Shown here in pieces: positions 42,610 to 51,548 of a DNA stretch of 64,000 bases. Numbering within the stretch: position 1 is the first letter of the stretch; the number at the start of each line of letters is the position of its first letter. The stretch lies in the NCBI GenBank assembly GCA_020832135.1, contig JAFIFG010000124.1, positions 1-64,000 of the forward strand, written 5' to 3'. The stretch is from Clostridiaceae bacterium (lineage in GTDB: Bacteria > Bacillota > Clostridia > Peptostreptococcales > Natronincolaceae). The notes under the pieces are model-generated. The model did not search any database. It was given only the letters and a program-made list of their open reading frames with translations, and had not been told where the DNA came from. The position numbers and the translations under genes are program-made.

Positions 42610-43869
42610 ATGAAGCTTCATGTAGTGGGTCAAAATAATATGAGGGTGGATGCTGCAGCAAAGGTGACTGGAAAGGCATTATACCCTGAAGATGTTAGTT
42701 TAGAAGGAATGTTCATTGGGAAAACCTTAAGATCCCATAAACCCCATGCCTGCATTACCATAGATACTTCAAGGGCTGAAGCTATGGAGGGAGTTGTAAA
42801 GGTACTGACCTATAAGGATGTCCCCCATAATCATTACGGTGTATTGATGAAGGATCATGAGGTTTTTTGCAGTGAGAAAGTGAGGCGAATAGGTGACCCT
42901 ATAGCTTTTGTAGTGGCAGTGGACGAAGAAGTAGCTTCCAAGGCTTTGGCGAAGATTAAGGTGGAGTATAGGGAACTAAAAGCAGTATTTGACCCTGAAG
43001 TTGCCATGCACCAGGATGCTCCAAAACTTCATGGAGAAAGTAATATTGTCTATCACTATAAATTAAGACAAGGAGACATTGAAAAAGGCTTAGAGGAAAG
43101 TGCAGTTGTAGTGGAAAATACCTATGTTACACCTATGGTTGATCATGTGTTTCTTCAACCGGAGGCGGGGGTCGCTCATATGGAGAAGGACACCATTGTA
43201 GTTACTACCGCCACCCAATACCCTCATTTTGACCAATTGGAAATAGCAGAGGCCCTAGAGGTAGAGAAGGAAAAGGTAAAGGTAATCAATGCTGCAGTAG
43301 GAGGGGCCTTTGGTGGTAGAGAGGATATTACATTACAAATTCATTTGGCATTGGCTACAAAATTAACCGGAAAACCTGTAAAAGCAGTATACTCTAGAGA
43401 AGAATCCTTTATAGCCCATGCAAAAAGACATGCTATGGTAATGACCTATAAAACAGGAGCGGATGAAGAAGGGAAGCTAAAGGCAATGGAGGCAAGGATC
43501 ATAGGTGATACTGGAGCCTATGCCTCATGGGCCATTAATATAATGAGGAAGGCAGGAGTTCATGCAACCGGTCCCTATGAGATACCTAATGTAAAGGTAG
43601 ATAGCTATGCTGTATATACCAACAATCCCTTTGGGGGAGCAATGCGGGGCTTTGGTGCAACTCAACCCCCTATTGCCCATGAACAACAAATGGATATGTT
43701 GGCGGAGGCCCTCAATATAGACCCTATTAGCATACGTCTAACTAATGCTTTTAAGATAGGTTCAAAAACTGCTACAGGACAGATTTTAAAGGATAGTGTC
43801 CCTTTAAGACAGTGTATCGAAGCGGTGGCAGAAAAATTGGGATTTTCAGTGGTTAGTAGAGGGGTGTGA
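42610..43869 (+). CDS. Molybdopterin-binding subunit, N-terminal half (NdhL-like)
   Basis: A 419-aa protein equal to the first half of the usual ~750-aa molybdopterin subunit: KVTGKALYPEDVSLEGMF at the start, RIGDPIAFVVAVDEE, QPEAGVAH, AVGGAFGGREDITLQ near residue 230 and FGGAMRGFGATQPP near residue 345. It ends just before the second half begins in another gene. The same partition (about 425 + 330 residues) occurs in nicotinate dehydrogenase NdhL/NdhM of Eubacterium barkeri, so I read it as a natural two-gene subunit, not a broken gene. Confidence 0.88.
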   Translation: MKLHVVGQNNMRVDAAAKVTGKALYPEDVSLEGMFIGKTLRSHKPHACITIDTSRAEAMEGVVKVLTYKDVPHNHYGVLMKDHEVFCSEKVRRIGDPIAFVVAVDEEVASKALAKIKVEYRELKAVFDPEVAMHQDAPKLHGESNIVYHYKLRQGDIEKGLEESAVVVENTYVTPMVDHVFLQPEAGVAHMEKDTIVVTTATQYPHFDQLEIAEALEVEKEKVKVINAAVGGAFGGREDITLQIHLALATKLTGKPVKAVYSREESFIAHAKRHAMVMTYKTGADEEGKLKAMEARIIGDTGAYASWAINIMRKAGVHATGPYEIPNVKVDSYAVYTNNPFGGAMRGFGATQPPIAHEQQMDMLAEALNIDPISIRLTNAFKIGSKTATGQILKDSVPLRQCIEAVAEKLGFSVVSRGV

Positions 43870-43873
43870 TAAC

Positions 43874-44818
43874 ATGAAAAAACGAGGAAAGGGCATAGGA
43901 AGTATATTTTATGGCACAGGATATGGCAATGGATTTCCTGATGTTTCAAGATCGGTAGCTGTCCTCAGGAAGGATGGCAAGGTAAAAATCTATACTGGAG
44001 CTACGGAGGTGGGTCAGGGGTCCAAGACGGTATTGAGTCAAATAGCCGCCGAAACCCTGGGGATTTCTATAGAGGACGTCATTTTCATATGTGAAGACAC
44101 CTCCATTACCCCTGATGCTGGAACGGCAGCAGCCAGTAGGCAAACCTACAATACTGGGAATGCCATAAAGAAAAGCTGTGAAGAATTAAAGAGAAAAATA
44201 ATAGATGTAACAGTAAAGGCATCAGGGGCTGATGCTTGGGAGGAAATTAATTTAAGAGATGTTGCTTTAAACCATAAAGGTCAGATATTAAAGGGTGAAG
44301 GAGAGTTTATAGCAGAGACGACAGAAATGAAGGACGAAACAGGGCAAGGCAATCCCTACTGGCCCTATACCTTCAATGTATATGGAGTAGAGGTGGAAGT
44401 AGATACCACCAACGGTGTAGTGGAGGTGATAAAGGCAGTATGTGCACAGGATGTAGGTAGAGCCATTAACCCAAAATTAATTGAGGGACAGATGGATGGT
44501 GGCTTTGCTATGGGATTGAGCTATGCACTGTTTGAAGATTTGAATATAAAAAATGGTGAAATAAAACACAATAAATTAACTAATTATTTAATACCCACGG
44601 CTATGGATGTGCCAGACTTAGAAAAAATCATCGTTGAAGATCCTGAAGCTACAGGGCCCTATGGAGCAAAGGGTATAGGTGAACCGGTGATGATAGGTGT
44701 TGCTCCCGCCATCTTAAATGCAATATATGATGCAATAGGAGTAAGAATAACAGAACTACCTGCCACACCTAATAAAATATTGTTGGCTTTAAAAAAGAAA
44801 AGAGAGGTGGCACTATGA
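43874..44818 (+). CDS. Molybdopterin-binding subunit, C-terminal half (NdhM-like)
   Basis: A 314-aa protein that continues the preceding subunit: KRGKGIGSIFYGTGYGNG, TGATEVGQGSKTVLSQIAAETLG (shown in part: GATEVGQGSKT), TAAASRQTYNTGNA, and GPYGAKGIGEPVMIGVAPAI with the Glu (in GIGEP) expected to act as base. The frame is +1 relative to the upstream gene, with 4 bp between stop and ATG; GAGGGGTG lies upstream as ribosome binding site. Its stop overlaps the next start (ATGA). Confidence 0.88.
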   Translation: MKKRGKGIGSIFYGTGYGNGFPDVSRSVAVLRKDGKVKIYTGATEVGQGSKTVLSQIAAETLGISIEDVIFICEDTSITPDAGTAAASRQTYNTGNAIKKSCEELKRKIIDVTVKASGADAWEEINLRDVALNHKGQILKGEGEFIAETTEMKDETGQGNPYWPYTFNVYGVEVEVDTTNGVVEVIKAVCAQDVGRAINPKLIEGQMDGGFAMGLSYALFEDLNIKNGEIKHNKLTNYLIPTAMDVPDLEKIIVEDPEATGPYGAKGIGEPVMIGVAPAILNAIYDAIGVRITELPATPNKILLALKKKREVAL

Positions 44819-46533
44819 AGGAAGTCTTAAGGAAGAAGATAGAGATAGCAGCTGGAAGACGGAAGGCAGAGAGAGTACTAAAAGACTGTAAAATTATTAA
44901 TGTGTTTTCCCATGAAATTATAGAGGGAGATATTGCTATAAATGATGGAAAAATTGTAGGAATAGGTGAATATGAAGGTATAGAAGAAATAGATATAAGG
45001 GGTAAATATGTGTCTCCTGGATTTATAGATGGTCATGTCCATATAGAATCCTCCATGACTACACCACAGGAATTTGCTAAGGTAATTCTACCAAGGGGTA
45101 CCACTACTATTATCGCAGACCCCCATGAGATCGCCAATGTATGTGGCTTGGAGGGAATTAAATATATATTAGATGCCAGTAAGGACTTACCTTTAAATGT
45201 ATATATGATGCTACCCTCCTGTGTTCCTGCTACCCCCTTTGAAAATGCCGGGGCGGTTTTGGAGGCTGGAGAGTTAAAAACCATTTTAGATCATGAGAGG
45301 GTCTTAGGTTTAGGTGAATTAATGAATTACCCCGGGGTTATTGCCGCCGATGAAAAGGTGATGGATAAGGTGGTGATGGCAATGAATAAAATAATAGATG
45401 GCCACGGACCTAATATCAAGGGTAAAGATTTAAATGCTTATGTGGTGGCGGGAGTAAGGACTGAGCATGAATGCTCTACTCAGGAGGAAATGCTGGAGCG
45501 TCTAAGGCTGGGAATGTATATTTTAATAAGAGAAGGATCAGCCGCAAGGGATTTAGAAACCCTCATAAGGGCTGTCAACAAGGAAAATCTAAGAAGGTGT
45601 TTATTCTGTACCGATGATAAGCATCCAGAAGATTTAATTGCTAGGGGTCATATTGATAATAATCTACGTATGGCGGTGAAGGCAGGGATAGATCCTATAT
45701 CCTCTATACAAATGGCCACCATCAATGCTGCAGAATGCTATGGCTTAAAAAATCTAGGTGCTATTGCCCCTGGATATACGGCTGATTTGGTGGTATTGGA
45801 GGATCTGAAGGATTTTAATGTATTGAAGGTATTTAAGAAGGGTGATTTAGTAGCAGAGAATCAGAAACATTTATTTAAGGAAGCAGAGTCGGATTATTCT
45901 AGAGTAACAGATACAGTCAATATAAGAAAAATAACTAAAGAGGATCTACAGCTTAAGGTTACCTCTGATATAGTCAATGTTATTAGATTATTATCCCACA
46001 GTCTTGTGACAGAGAGGGTGGTAAGAAAAGTAGAAACAAAAAATAGTATGTTTAAGCACCATCATAGTTTAGATATTCTAAAAATGGCGGTGATTGAAAG
46101 GCATCATGCCAAAGACAATGTAGGATTGGGTTTGGTGGAGGACTTTCAGTTAAAGGGAGGGGCCATTGCATCAACTATTGCCCATGATTCCCATAATCTG
46201 ATCGTTATAGGAGATAAGGATGAGGATATGCTGCTGGCTATAGAGGAAGTCACTAGAGTGGGTGGGGGAATTACCATCTGTAGTGATGGCAAAGTACTAG
46301 AAACATTAGAATTGCCTATTGCGGGATTGATGTCAAATATTTCTATACAGGAAGTAAATAAAAAACTCATGAAGATGTTAGATATTGCTTATCATGAATT
46401 GGGGGTTAATAAAAACATAGACCCCTTTATGACACTCTCCTTTTTAGCCCTACCGGTGATTCCTGAAATCAAACTAACGGATATGGGATTGTTTGACGTA
46501 AATACATTTGAATTTATAGATATAAACCTGTAG
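44815..46533 (+). CDS. ade: Adenine deaminase, canonical form
   Basis: A 572-aa Ade enzyme that converts adenine to hypoxanthine and ammonia. The standard motifs are intact: DGHVHIESSMTTPQEFA, ADPHEIANVCG, PSCVPATPFENAG, GLGELM, DGHGPN, TEHECST, IREGSAARD, CTDDKHPEDL, and the C-terminal STIAHDSHN. It overlaps the molybdenum hydroxylase gene by 4 bp, so adenine can be carried on to hypoxanthine and xanthine by co-expressed enzymes. It serves as an internal reference for the divergent paralogue at 36413-38224. Confidence 0.93.
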   Translation: MKEVLRKKIEIAAGRRKAERVLKDCKIINVFSHEIIEGDIAINDGKIVGIGEYEGIEEIDIRGKYVSPGFIDGHVHIESSMTTPQEFAKVILPRGTTTIIADPHEIANVCGLEGIKYILDASKDLPLNVYMMLPSCVPATPFENAGAVLEAGELKTILDHERVLGLGELMNYPGVIAADEKVMDKVVMAMNKIIDGHGPNIKGKDLNAYVVAGVRTEHECSTQEEMLERLRLGMYILIREGSAARDLETLIRAVNKENLRRCLFCTDDKHPEDLIARGHIDNNLRMAVKAGIDPISSIQMATINAAECYGLKNLGAIAPGYTADLVVLEDLKDFNVLKVFKKGDLVAENQKHLFKEAESDYSRVTDTVNIRKITKEDLQLKVTSDIVNVIRLLSHSLVTERVVRKVETKNSMFKHHHSLDILKMAVIERHHAKDNVGLGLVEDFQLKGGAIASTIAHDSHNLIVIGDKDEDMLLAIEEVTRVGGGITICSDGKVLETLELPIAGLMSNISIQEVNKKLMKMLDIAYHELGVNKNIDPFMTLSFLALPVIPEIKLTDMGLFDVNTFEFIDINL

Positions 46534-46535
46534 AG

Positions 46536-46562
46536 AAGGGCGGTTATAATAACCGTCCTTTT
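46536..46562 (+). terminator. Terminator after ade
   Basis: AAGGGCGGTTAT / ATAACCGTCCTT (one G-T pair) with a minimal loop is followed by TTTT. It separates the purine enzymes from the AOR unit. Confidence 0.75.
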
Positions 46563-46677
46563 ACCACCCTTAAACCATGAAAAAAGCACATTAAGAAAGA
46601 AGCATACAAAGGATTAGGAGAATATGTGTAGAAATAAATAGGTAAGGGTACAGAAATAAGAAAAGGTGGTGCATTTT

Positions 46678-48519
46678 ATGTTGGGTGGTTATTTTGGAAA
46701 AATAATAAATATTGATCTTACAGAGGAAAAGGTAGAAATAGAAGAATTAGATGAGAAGTTGTTAAAGAAGTATTTAGGTGGAAGTGGATTGGCAACAAAG
46801 ATTTTATACGATGAAACCGATGGAGATACGGAACCATTAGGACCAGAAAACCCTCTCATTTATATGACAGGACCTTTCACTGGTACAAAGGTTCCTGTAT
46901 CTGGACGACACCAAATTGTTGCTAAATCTCCCTTAACTGATATCTTTGGAGAAGGGGATGCTGGAGGAAGATGGGGTCAAGGTCTTAAAAAAGCAGGATA
47001 TGATGGTGTTGTTGTAAGGGGAAGGGCTTCGAAGCCTATATATATATGGATCAAGGAGAAAGAAATAAAGATATTGGATGGCAAGGAAATTTGGGGTCTA
47101 GATACCTATGAAACTGATAGAAGAATTAAAGAAAAGCACGGAGAGGCATGTATTACGTCTTGTATAGGACCTGCTGGAGAAAACCAAGTACTGCTGGCAA
47201 GTATTATGCATGATGGTAGTGATGCTAGAGCTGTAGGCCGATGCGGATTAGGTGCTGTCATGGGTTCTAAAAATCTAAAGGCCATTGTAGTGGAGGGTAC
47301 TGTTGCTACACCTGTTGTGGATAGGGAGGCATTAACGATCTCTTTAAAGCAAGAAGTACCTAAAATTGTAGAAAAAACAAAGGGATTGAAGCTACTAGGG
47401 ACATCCGGCGGTACTGTCATGAGTGAAGAATTAGGTGATTTGCCTATTAGAAATTTCAAGCAGGGCAACTGGGATAAGGTTGAAGGTATATCAGGTCAGA
47501 GAATGGCTGAGACTATATTGAAGAAGAACTACTACTGTGGATCCTGTCCTATAGGCTGTGGTAGGGAAGTGGAGATTACAGAGGGTGCCTATAGAGGTGT
47601 AAAGGGTGCTGGTCCTGAATATGAAACTATCGGCATGATAGGTTCTAACTGTCTCGTGGAGGATTTAGAAGCCATAGCCTATGCCGGTGAGATGTGTAAC
47701 CGTTTAGGCATGGATACCATCTCGGTGGGGGCTGTTATAGCCTTTGCTATGGAATTGTATGAGCATGAGTTGTTACCAAAGGATAGCTTAGGTGATATAG
47801 CATTAACTTGGGGGAATGAAAAGGCAGTCATAGCATTGATAGAAAAAATTGCCCATAAAGAAGGTATAGGAGAATTATTAGCATTAGGCACAAAAAAAGC
47901 TGCAGAAAGAATTGGTGGTATAGCTTCAGAATTCGCTATACATGTAAAGGGATTAGAAGCACCAGCCCATGACCCTAGGGCCTTTAACAGTTTGGCTGTA
48001 GGTTATGCCACAGGGAATCGTGGAGCATGCCATCTTCAAGGGGCTAGTTATTTCTTTGAAAAAACTGCTACTATGCCGGAACTAGGCTATACAGAGCCTC
48101 AGGATAGGTTTGCTACAGAAGGTAAAGGCATATTGAATTATCATAGTCAAAACATTATGGGGTTAATGGATTCCCTAAAACTATGTAAGTTTGGAATATA
48201 TGGAGGCATTAACTTAACCATGATGTTAGAATGGATACACCATGTTATAGGATGGGAAATGACGGTGGAGGAGCTATTGGAAACAGGAGAACGTATATTT
48301 AATTTAAAAAGAATGTATAATGTGAAATGTGGCATCAGTAGAAAAGATGATATTTTACCTATGAGACTTTTAAGTCAGCCTAGAAGAGATACAGGTACCG
48401 GTAGCAATTTAGCGCCCTTTGGAAAGATGCTAAATGAATATTATGAAGCAAGGGGATGGGATGATTTAGGTATACCTACAGAAGCAACTCTACAGCGATT
48501 ACAGTTGAAGAATGAATAA
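46678..48519 (+). CDS. Aldehyde:ferredoxin oxidoreductase family tungsten/molybdenum enzyme
   Basis: A 613-aa AOR-family oxidoreductase. The N-terminal GGYFGKIINIDLTEEKVE and KYLGGSGLATKILYDE are typical; the bis-pterin and 4Fe-4S region contains CGSCPIGCGRE (near residue 286) and a late Cys in SLKLCKF. AORs oxidise aldehydes to acids with ferredoxin, or run in reverse. The aldehyde here is unknown. The ATG at 46678 lies 8 nt after AAAGGTGG; a GTG at 46666 overlaps that site. A MoaD-like gene follows after 18 bp, a common pairing. Confidence 0.9.
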   Translation: MLGGYFGKIINIDLTEEKVEIEELDEKLLKKYLGGSGLATKILYDETDGDTEPLGPENPLIYMTGPFTGTKVPVSGRHQIVAKSPLTDIFGEGDAGGRWGQGLKKAGYDGVVVRGRASKPIYIWIKEKEIKILDGKEIWGLDTYETDRRIKEKHGEACITSCIGPAGENQVLLASIMHDGSDARAVGRCGLGAVMGSKNLKAIVVEGTVATPVVDREALTISLKQEVPKIVEKTKGLKLLGTSGGTVMSEELGDLPIRNFKQGNWDKVEGISGQRMAETILKKNYYCGSCPIGCGREVEITEGAYRGVKGAGPEYETIGMIGSNCLVEDLEAIAYAGEMCNRLGMDTISVGAVIAFAMELYEHELLPKDSLGDIALTWGNEKAVIALIEKIAHKEGIGELLALGTKKAAERIGGIASEFAIHVKGLEAPAHDPRAFNSLAVGYATGNRGACHLQGASYFFEKTATMPELGYTEPQDRFATEGKGILNYHSQNIMGLMDSLKLCKFGIYGGINLTMMLEWIHHVIGWEMTVEELLETGERIFNLKRMYNVKCGISRKDDILPMRLLSQPRRDTGTGSNLAPFGKMLNEYYEARGWDDLGIPTEATLQRLQLKNE

Positions 48520-48537
48520 ATAAAGGTAGGTTGGTTT

Positions 48538-48762
48538 ATGAAGATTGTTTTAAGATTACACCATAGCTTAAAGGGAAAGGTGCCTATAGAGGATGGTATC
48601 TTGCAAATAAAAGAAAATATGACGGTGGAACAGTTGTTGAAGCAGCTAGACCTAAAGAGGACAACTGTTGTAGTTACCATTAATAAAAAGATTCTACCAA
48701 AGGAAACTACAATAGAAGAAAATGATAGTATAGAAATTTATCCTATTCTTATAGGGGGGTAA
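48538..48762 (+). CDS. MoaD/ThiS family sulphur carrier protein
   Basis: A 74-aa ubiquitin-fold protein ending in Gly-Gly (PILIGG), as required for thiocarboxylate formation. The fold pattern (MKIVLRLHHSL, MTVEQLLKQLDL, VVTINKKILP, IEIYPIL) fits MoaD/ThiS. Next to AOR it probably serves pterin cofactor synthesis or maturation. A terminator follows. Confidence 0.85.
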   Translation: MKIVLRLHHSLKGKVPIEDGILQIKENMTVEQLLKQLDLKRTTVVVTINKKILPKETTIEENDSIEIYPILIGG

Positions 48763-48774
48763 TCACTCCATAGA

Positions 48775-48814
48775 TAAGAGGACGGTTTGAACAAAAGAAC
48801 CGCCCTCTTATTTA
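48775..48814. terminator. Bidirectional terminator between moaD-like and gerB genes
   Basis: TAAGAGGACGGTT / AACCGCCCTCTTA with one mismatch lies between convergent genes, followed by a T-rich stretch. Confidence 0.75.
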
Positions 48815-48822
48815 TTTTGTCT

Positions 48823-49911
48823 TTATGTACTCTTTACAGAGGATTTTTTTAAGCGACTTATGGTGAAGATCATAAAGGGAATAATGAAAAAGTTTACTAA
48901 GGAAATATAAGTATAATAATTCAAGAACCTTCGCAGTACAAATAAGTTATTGGCAACCAGGTAAGCAGAAACACCTACTAAACCTGTTAGATAGTAGGGA
49001 ATCCATTTGCTGGTAAAACCCATGCCACTTAGAATTTTTAAAAGAGCATAAAAGGTAATAACATACTTTAAATACCAGCCACCAACAATTTGTAGCATGA
49101 CGAATAATTCACCCGCTTCTAGGAAACGAAAATAGGTTACCAATTGTGTTTGATCTAGATTGGGGTAAATCATAGTATTAACTACATCGATATCAAAGGT
49201 TTGTATTAGCCCCGTTAAGGAGACTATCTGCATTTGAATAACGAATAACAGACTTATTACGGCATGCTTTGTTAGCTTCGCATTGTCTTTTATTTCTGTC
49301 AAATAAGGAAAAACAATAGTTATAGCTCCATAAAGTCCTAATATTTGAAGGGTAGATAAGATAAAACCTCTGGTAATACCATCTTCAAATATAGGAAACA
49401 ATAATGCAAGCTCCTTGTTTTTTGCTGTTAGGATAGCAAGGTTAATGCCAGATATTGTAACTAAGGTTATACCTATTAGGGTTACCGTCACAATGGCAGG
49501 AAGCTTTTGTTGTACCGTGTATAATGTAGGTACTACAAAAAATAATACAAAGTACCATATAGGTGTCTCAATCAGCATATTGGTATGCATAGCATTGGCC
49601 TTTACCCCTGCACTTTCCACCAAGGTTAGGAATAGAGTCAACAAAAATAGAAAGAGAAAAAAGTTACCAATACCCTTACCCATAGCATGACAATAGACTT
49701 TATGCAAACTATAGCAGTTCTTTTTTTCAAAGGTTTTTACTGCATAGATTAAATATAGGAGAATGATTAAAGAAGCAAGAATCATAGCAATCCAACTATC
49801 CCGCATACCATTTAAGGTATAGATGGTGGGATAAGTTTTTAAGGAAACAACAGATACCGCTACGATAAAGATAGCTAGATGTTTTGATGTGAATTTATCC
49901 ATAGTTTTCAT
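48823..49911 (-). CDS. gerAB: GerAB/ArcD/ProY family germination permease (second locus)
   Basis: A 362-aa multi-helix B-subunit homologue. It begins DKFTSKHLAIFIVAVSVVSL (in place of the GVGILTLPR type, so the first helix is atypical) and has LFPIFEDGITRGFILSTLQILGLYG in the middle. It is transcribed away from the gerA-gerC pair that lies 197 bp to the right. The split arrangement suggests that the three subunits are still used together but from divergent promoters. Confidence 0.85.
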   Translation of the reverse strand: MKTMDKFTSKHLAIFIVAVSVVSLKTYPTIYTLNGMRDSWIAMILASLIILLYLIYAVKTFEKKNCYSLHKVYCHAMGKGIGNFFLFLFLLTLFLTLVESAGVKANAMHTNMLIETPIWYFVLFFVVPTLYTVQQKLPAIVTVTLIGITLVTISGINLAILTAKNKELALLFPIFEDGITRGFILSTLQILGLYGAITIVFPYLTEIKDNAKLTKHAVISLLFVIQMQIVSLTGLIQTFDIDVVNTMIYPNLDQTQLVTYFRFLEAGELFVMLQIVGGWYLKYVITFYALLKILSGMGFTSKWIPYYLTGLVGVSAYLVANNLFVLRRFLNYYTYISLVNFFIIPFMIFTISRLKKSSVKST

Positions 49912-49943
49912 CCCCTTTTCTTTAAAACTTTATTAAATACTAT

Positions 49944-49973
49944 CACTAGCTTTATAAGAAATAACACTAGCTT
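49944..49973. promoter_or_regulatory. Direct repeats in the divergent ger control region
   Basis: CACTAGCTT occurs at 49944-49952 and 49965-49973, 21 bp apart (two helical turns), between the divergent gerB and gerA genes. It is a candidate regulator site. No SigG promoter could be assigned firmly. Confidence 0.3.
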
Positions 49974-50108
49974 CAATATTATATAACTATATAAAACAGT
50001 ATTTAGTATTATCTACCAATTTATTAAATAATATCCCATCATGCATATTTCTGTAGAAACTGGAAGAAAATAAAGTGAGTCTTAACAATACACCAAAGGC
50101 AAAGTAGG

Positions 50109-51548
50109 GTGAGGATCATGAGCAAAAAAAAAATTAATGAAAAAAAATATAGAGAGCAAGTTGACTATATAAAGGAAAGATTACAGGATAACTATGACGT
50201 GAACTTTAGAGAAATCAATGTCAAAGAAGGCTGTATAACAATTGTGTTTTTGGAAAGCTTGTCGGATAGTATGTTTATTAGTGATCATATTATTATGCCT
50301 TTGATGCAGGAATCCGACGTAGGTAATGATATAGAGGTTATTAAAAAGGAAGTGTTAACCGGTAGTACCATAGGAGATGTTAATAGCAAAGAAGCTGCTA
50401 TATTGCATATTCTTTCAGGAGATGTCATACTATTATTTAGCTTTGATGATACAATCGTTTCTTGTGAAGCTAGAAAATATGCCAGTAGGGCTATAGAGGA
50501 GCCCCCCAGCGAAGTAGTGATCAAGGGGCCAAGGGAAGGTTTTACTGAAAATATCATGGAAAATATGTCTTTAATGAGGAAAAAACTGAGGAATGTAAAC
50601 TTAAAATTTGAGAGGCTATCCATGGGGGAAGAGAGTAATACAACAGTGGTATTAATTTATCTTAAGGATAAAGCTCCAGAGCATTTAATACAATACGTTA
50701 AAAGACGTCTTGAGGGAATGGAGGATAAGTTTCTGTGGGAATCCAACTACATAGAGGAGCAGTTAAAGCATAAAAAAACTGCTTTTGACACTATAGGGTA
50801 TACGGAGAAGCCGGATACCGCAGTATCTAAGATTGCAGAGGGTAGGATAGCTATATTGGTGGACAATAGTCCTTTTGCCATTACGGCGCCCCATTTCTTT
50901 CTAGAGGAAATCACCATGGCGGATGATTACTATTTAAACAAATACCCACAAAATTATTTTAGACTTATTCGATGGGCGGCATTATTAATTGCTTTGTTAT
51001 TACCTGGTCTATATTTAGCATTGACCACCTATCATTTTTCCTTAATTCCATCTGTTTTTGTATTTCGATTGGCGGTTTTAAGGGCTGGTGTGCCTTATCC
51101 TGCTTTTGTTGAGATTCTTATTATGATGTTCTTTTTTCAGATTTTAAGGGAGGCAGGAGTACGATTACCGAAGGCTATAGGTCCCGCCATCAGTATTGTA
51201 GGAGCTTTAATTCTAGGGGATGCGGCTGTGCGTTCAGGATTAGCTTCGGAAATCACAGTATTGGTGGTGGCATTATCTGCTATATCCTTATTTTTACTAC
51301 CTAGGCTTTATGGTGCCATCAGTATATGGACAGATATTATTTTGCTATTTTCAGCATTCTTGGGCCTGCCAGGATTTTTTATAGGTTTTATTGTTTTTTG
51401 TTCCCATATTGCAGGGTTGGACAGCTGTGATTATCCCTATCTTTATCCATTGGGTACCTTAAAGGTATTTGGGTTTAAAGACCATTTTGTTCGTTACGAT
51501 CTTAAAGAGATATCGAAAAATATTTTACAAGAGGATGATCAAAAGTGA
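50109..51548 (+). CDS. gerAA: Spore germination protein GerA family (second locus)
   Basis: A 479-aa A subunit shorter than the one at 17501-19090. It has the same blocks: VIKGPREGFTENIMENMSLMRKKLR (shown in part: GPREGFTENI), GRIAILVDNSPFAIT, LREAGVRLPKAIGPAISIVG, and about five C-terminal helices. It lacks the long acidic tail of its paralogue. Its stop overlaps the next gene by 4 bp. Confidence 0.9.
   Translation: MRIMSKKKINEKKYREQVDYIKERLQDNYDVNFREINVKEGCITIVFLESLSDSMFISDHIIMPLMQESDVGNDIEVIKKEVLTGSTIGDVNSKEAAILHILSGDVILLFSFDDTIVSCEARKYASRAIEEPPSEVVIKGPREGFTENIMENMSLMRKKLRNVNLKFERLSMGEESNTTVVLIYLKDKAPEHLIQYVKRRLEGMEDKFLWESNYIEEQLKHKKTAFDTIGYTEKPDTAVSKIAEGRIAILVDNSPFAITAPHFFLEEITMADDYYLNKYPQNYFRLIRWAALLIALLLPGLYLALTTYHFSLIPSVFVFRLAVLRAGVPYPAFVEILIMMFFFQILREAGVRLPKAIGPAISIVGALILGDAAVRSGLASEITVLVVALSAISLFLLPRLYGAISIWTDIILLFSAFLGLPGFFIGFIVFCSHIAGLDSCDYPYLYPLGTLKVFGFKDHFVRYDLKEISKNILQEDDQK

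Noticed and set aside
43850-43880. Possible frameshift breaking the xanthine dehydrogenase large subunit
   Set aside because: Both halves have proper ends and the second has its own ribosome binding site. The break matches the natural NdhL/NdhM partition, so a sequencing error or pseudogene is less likely.
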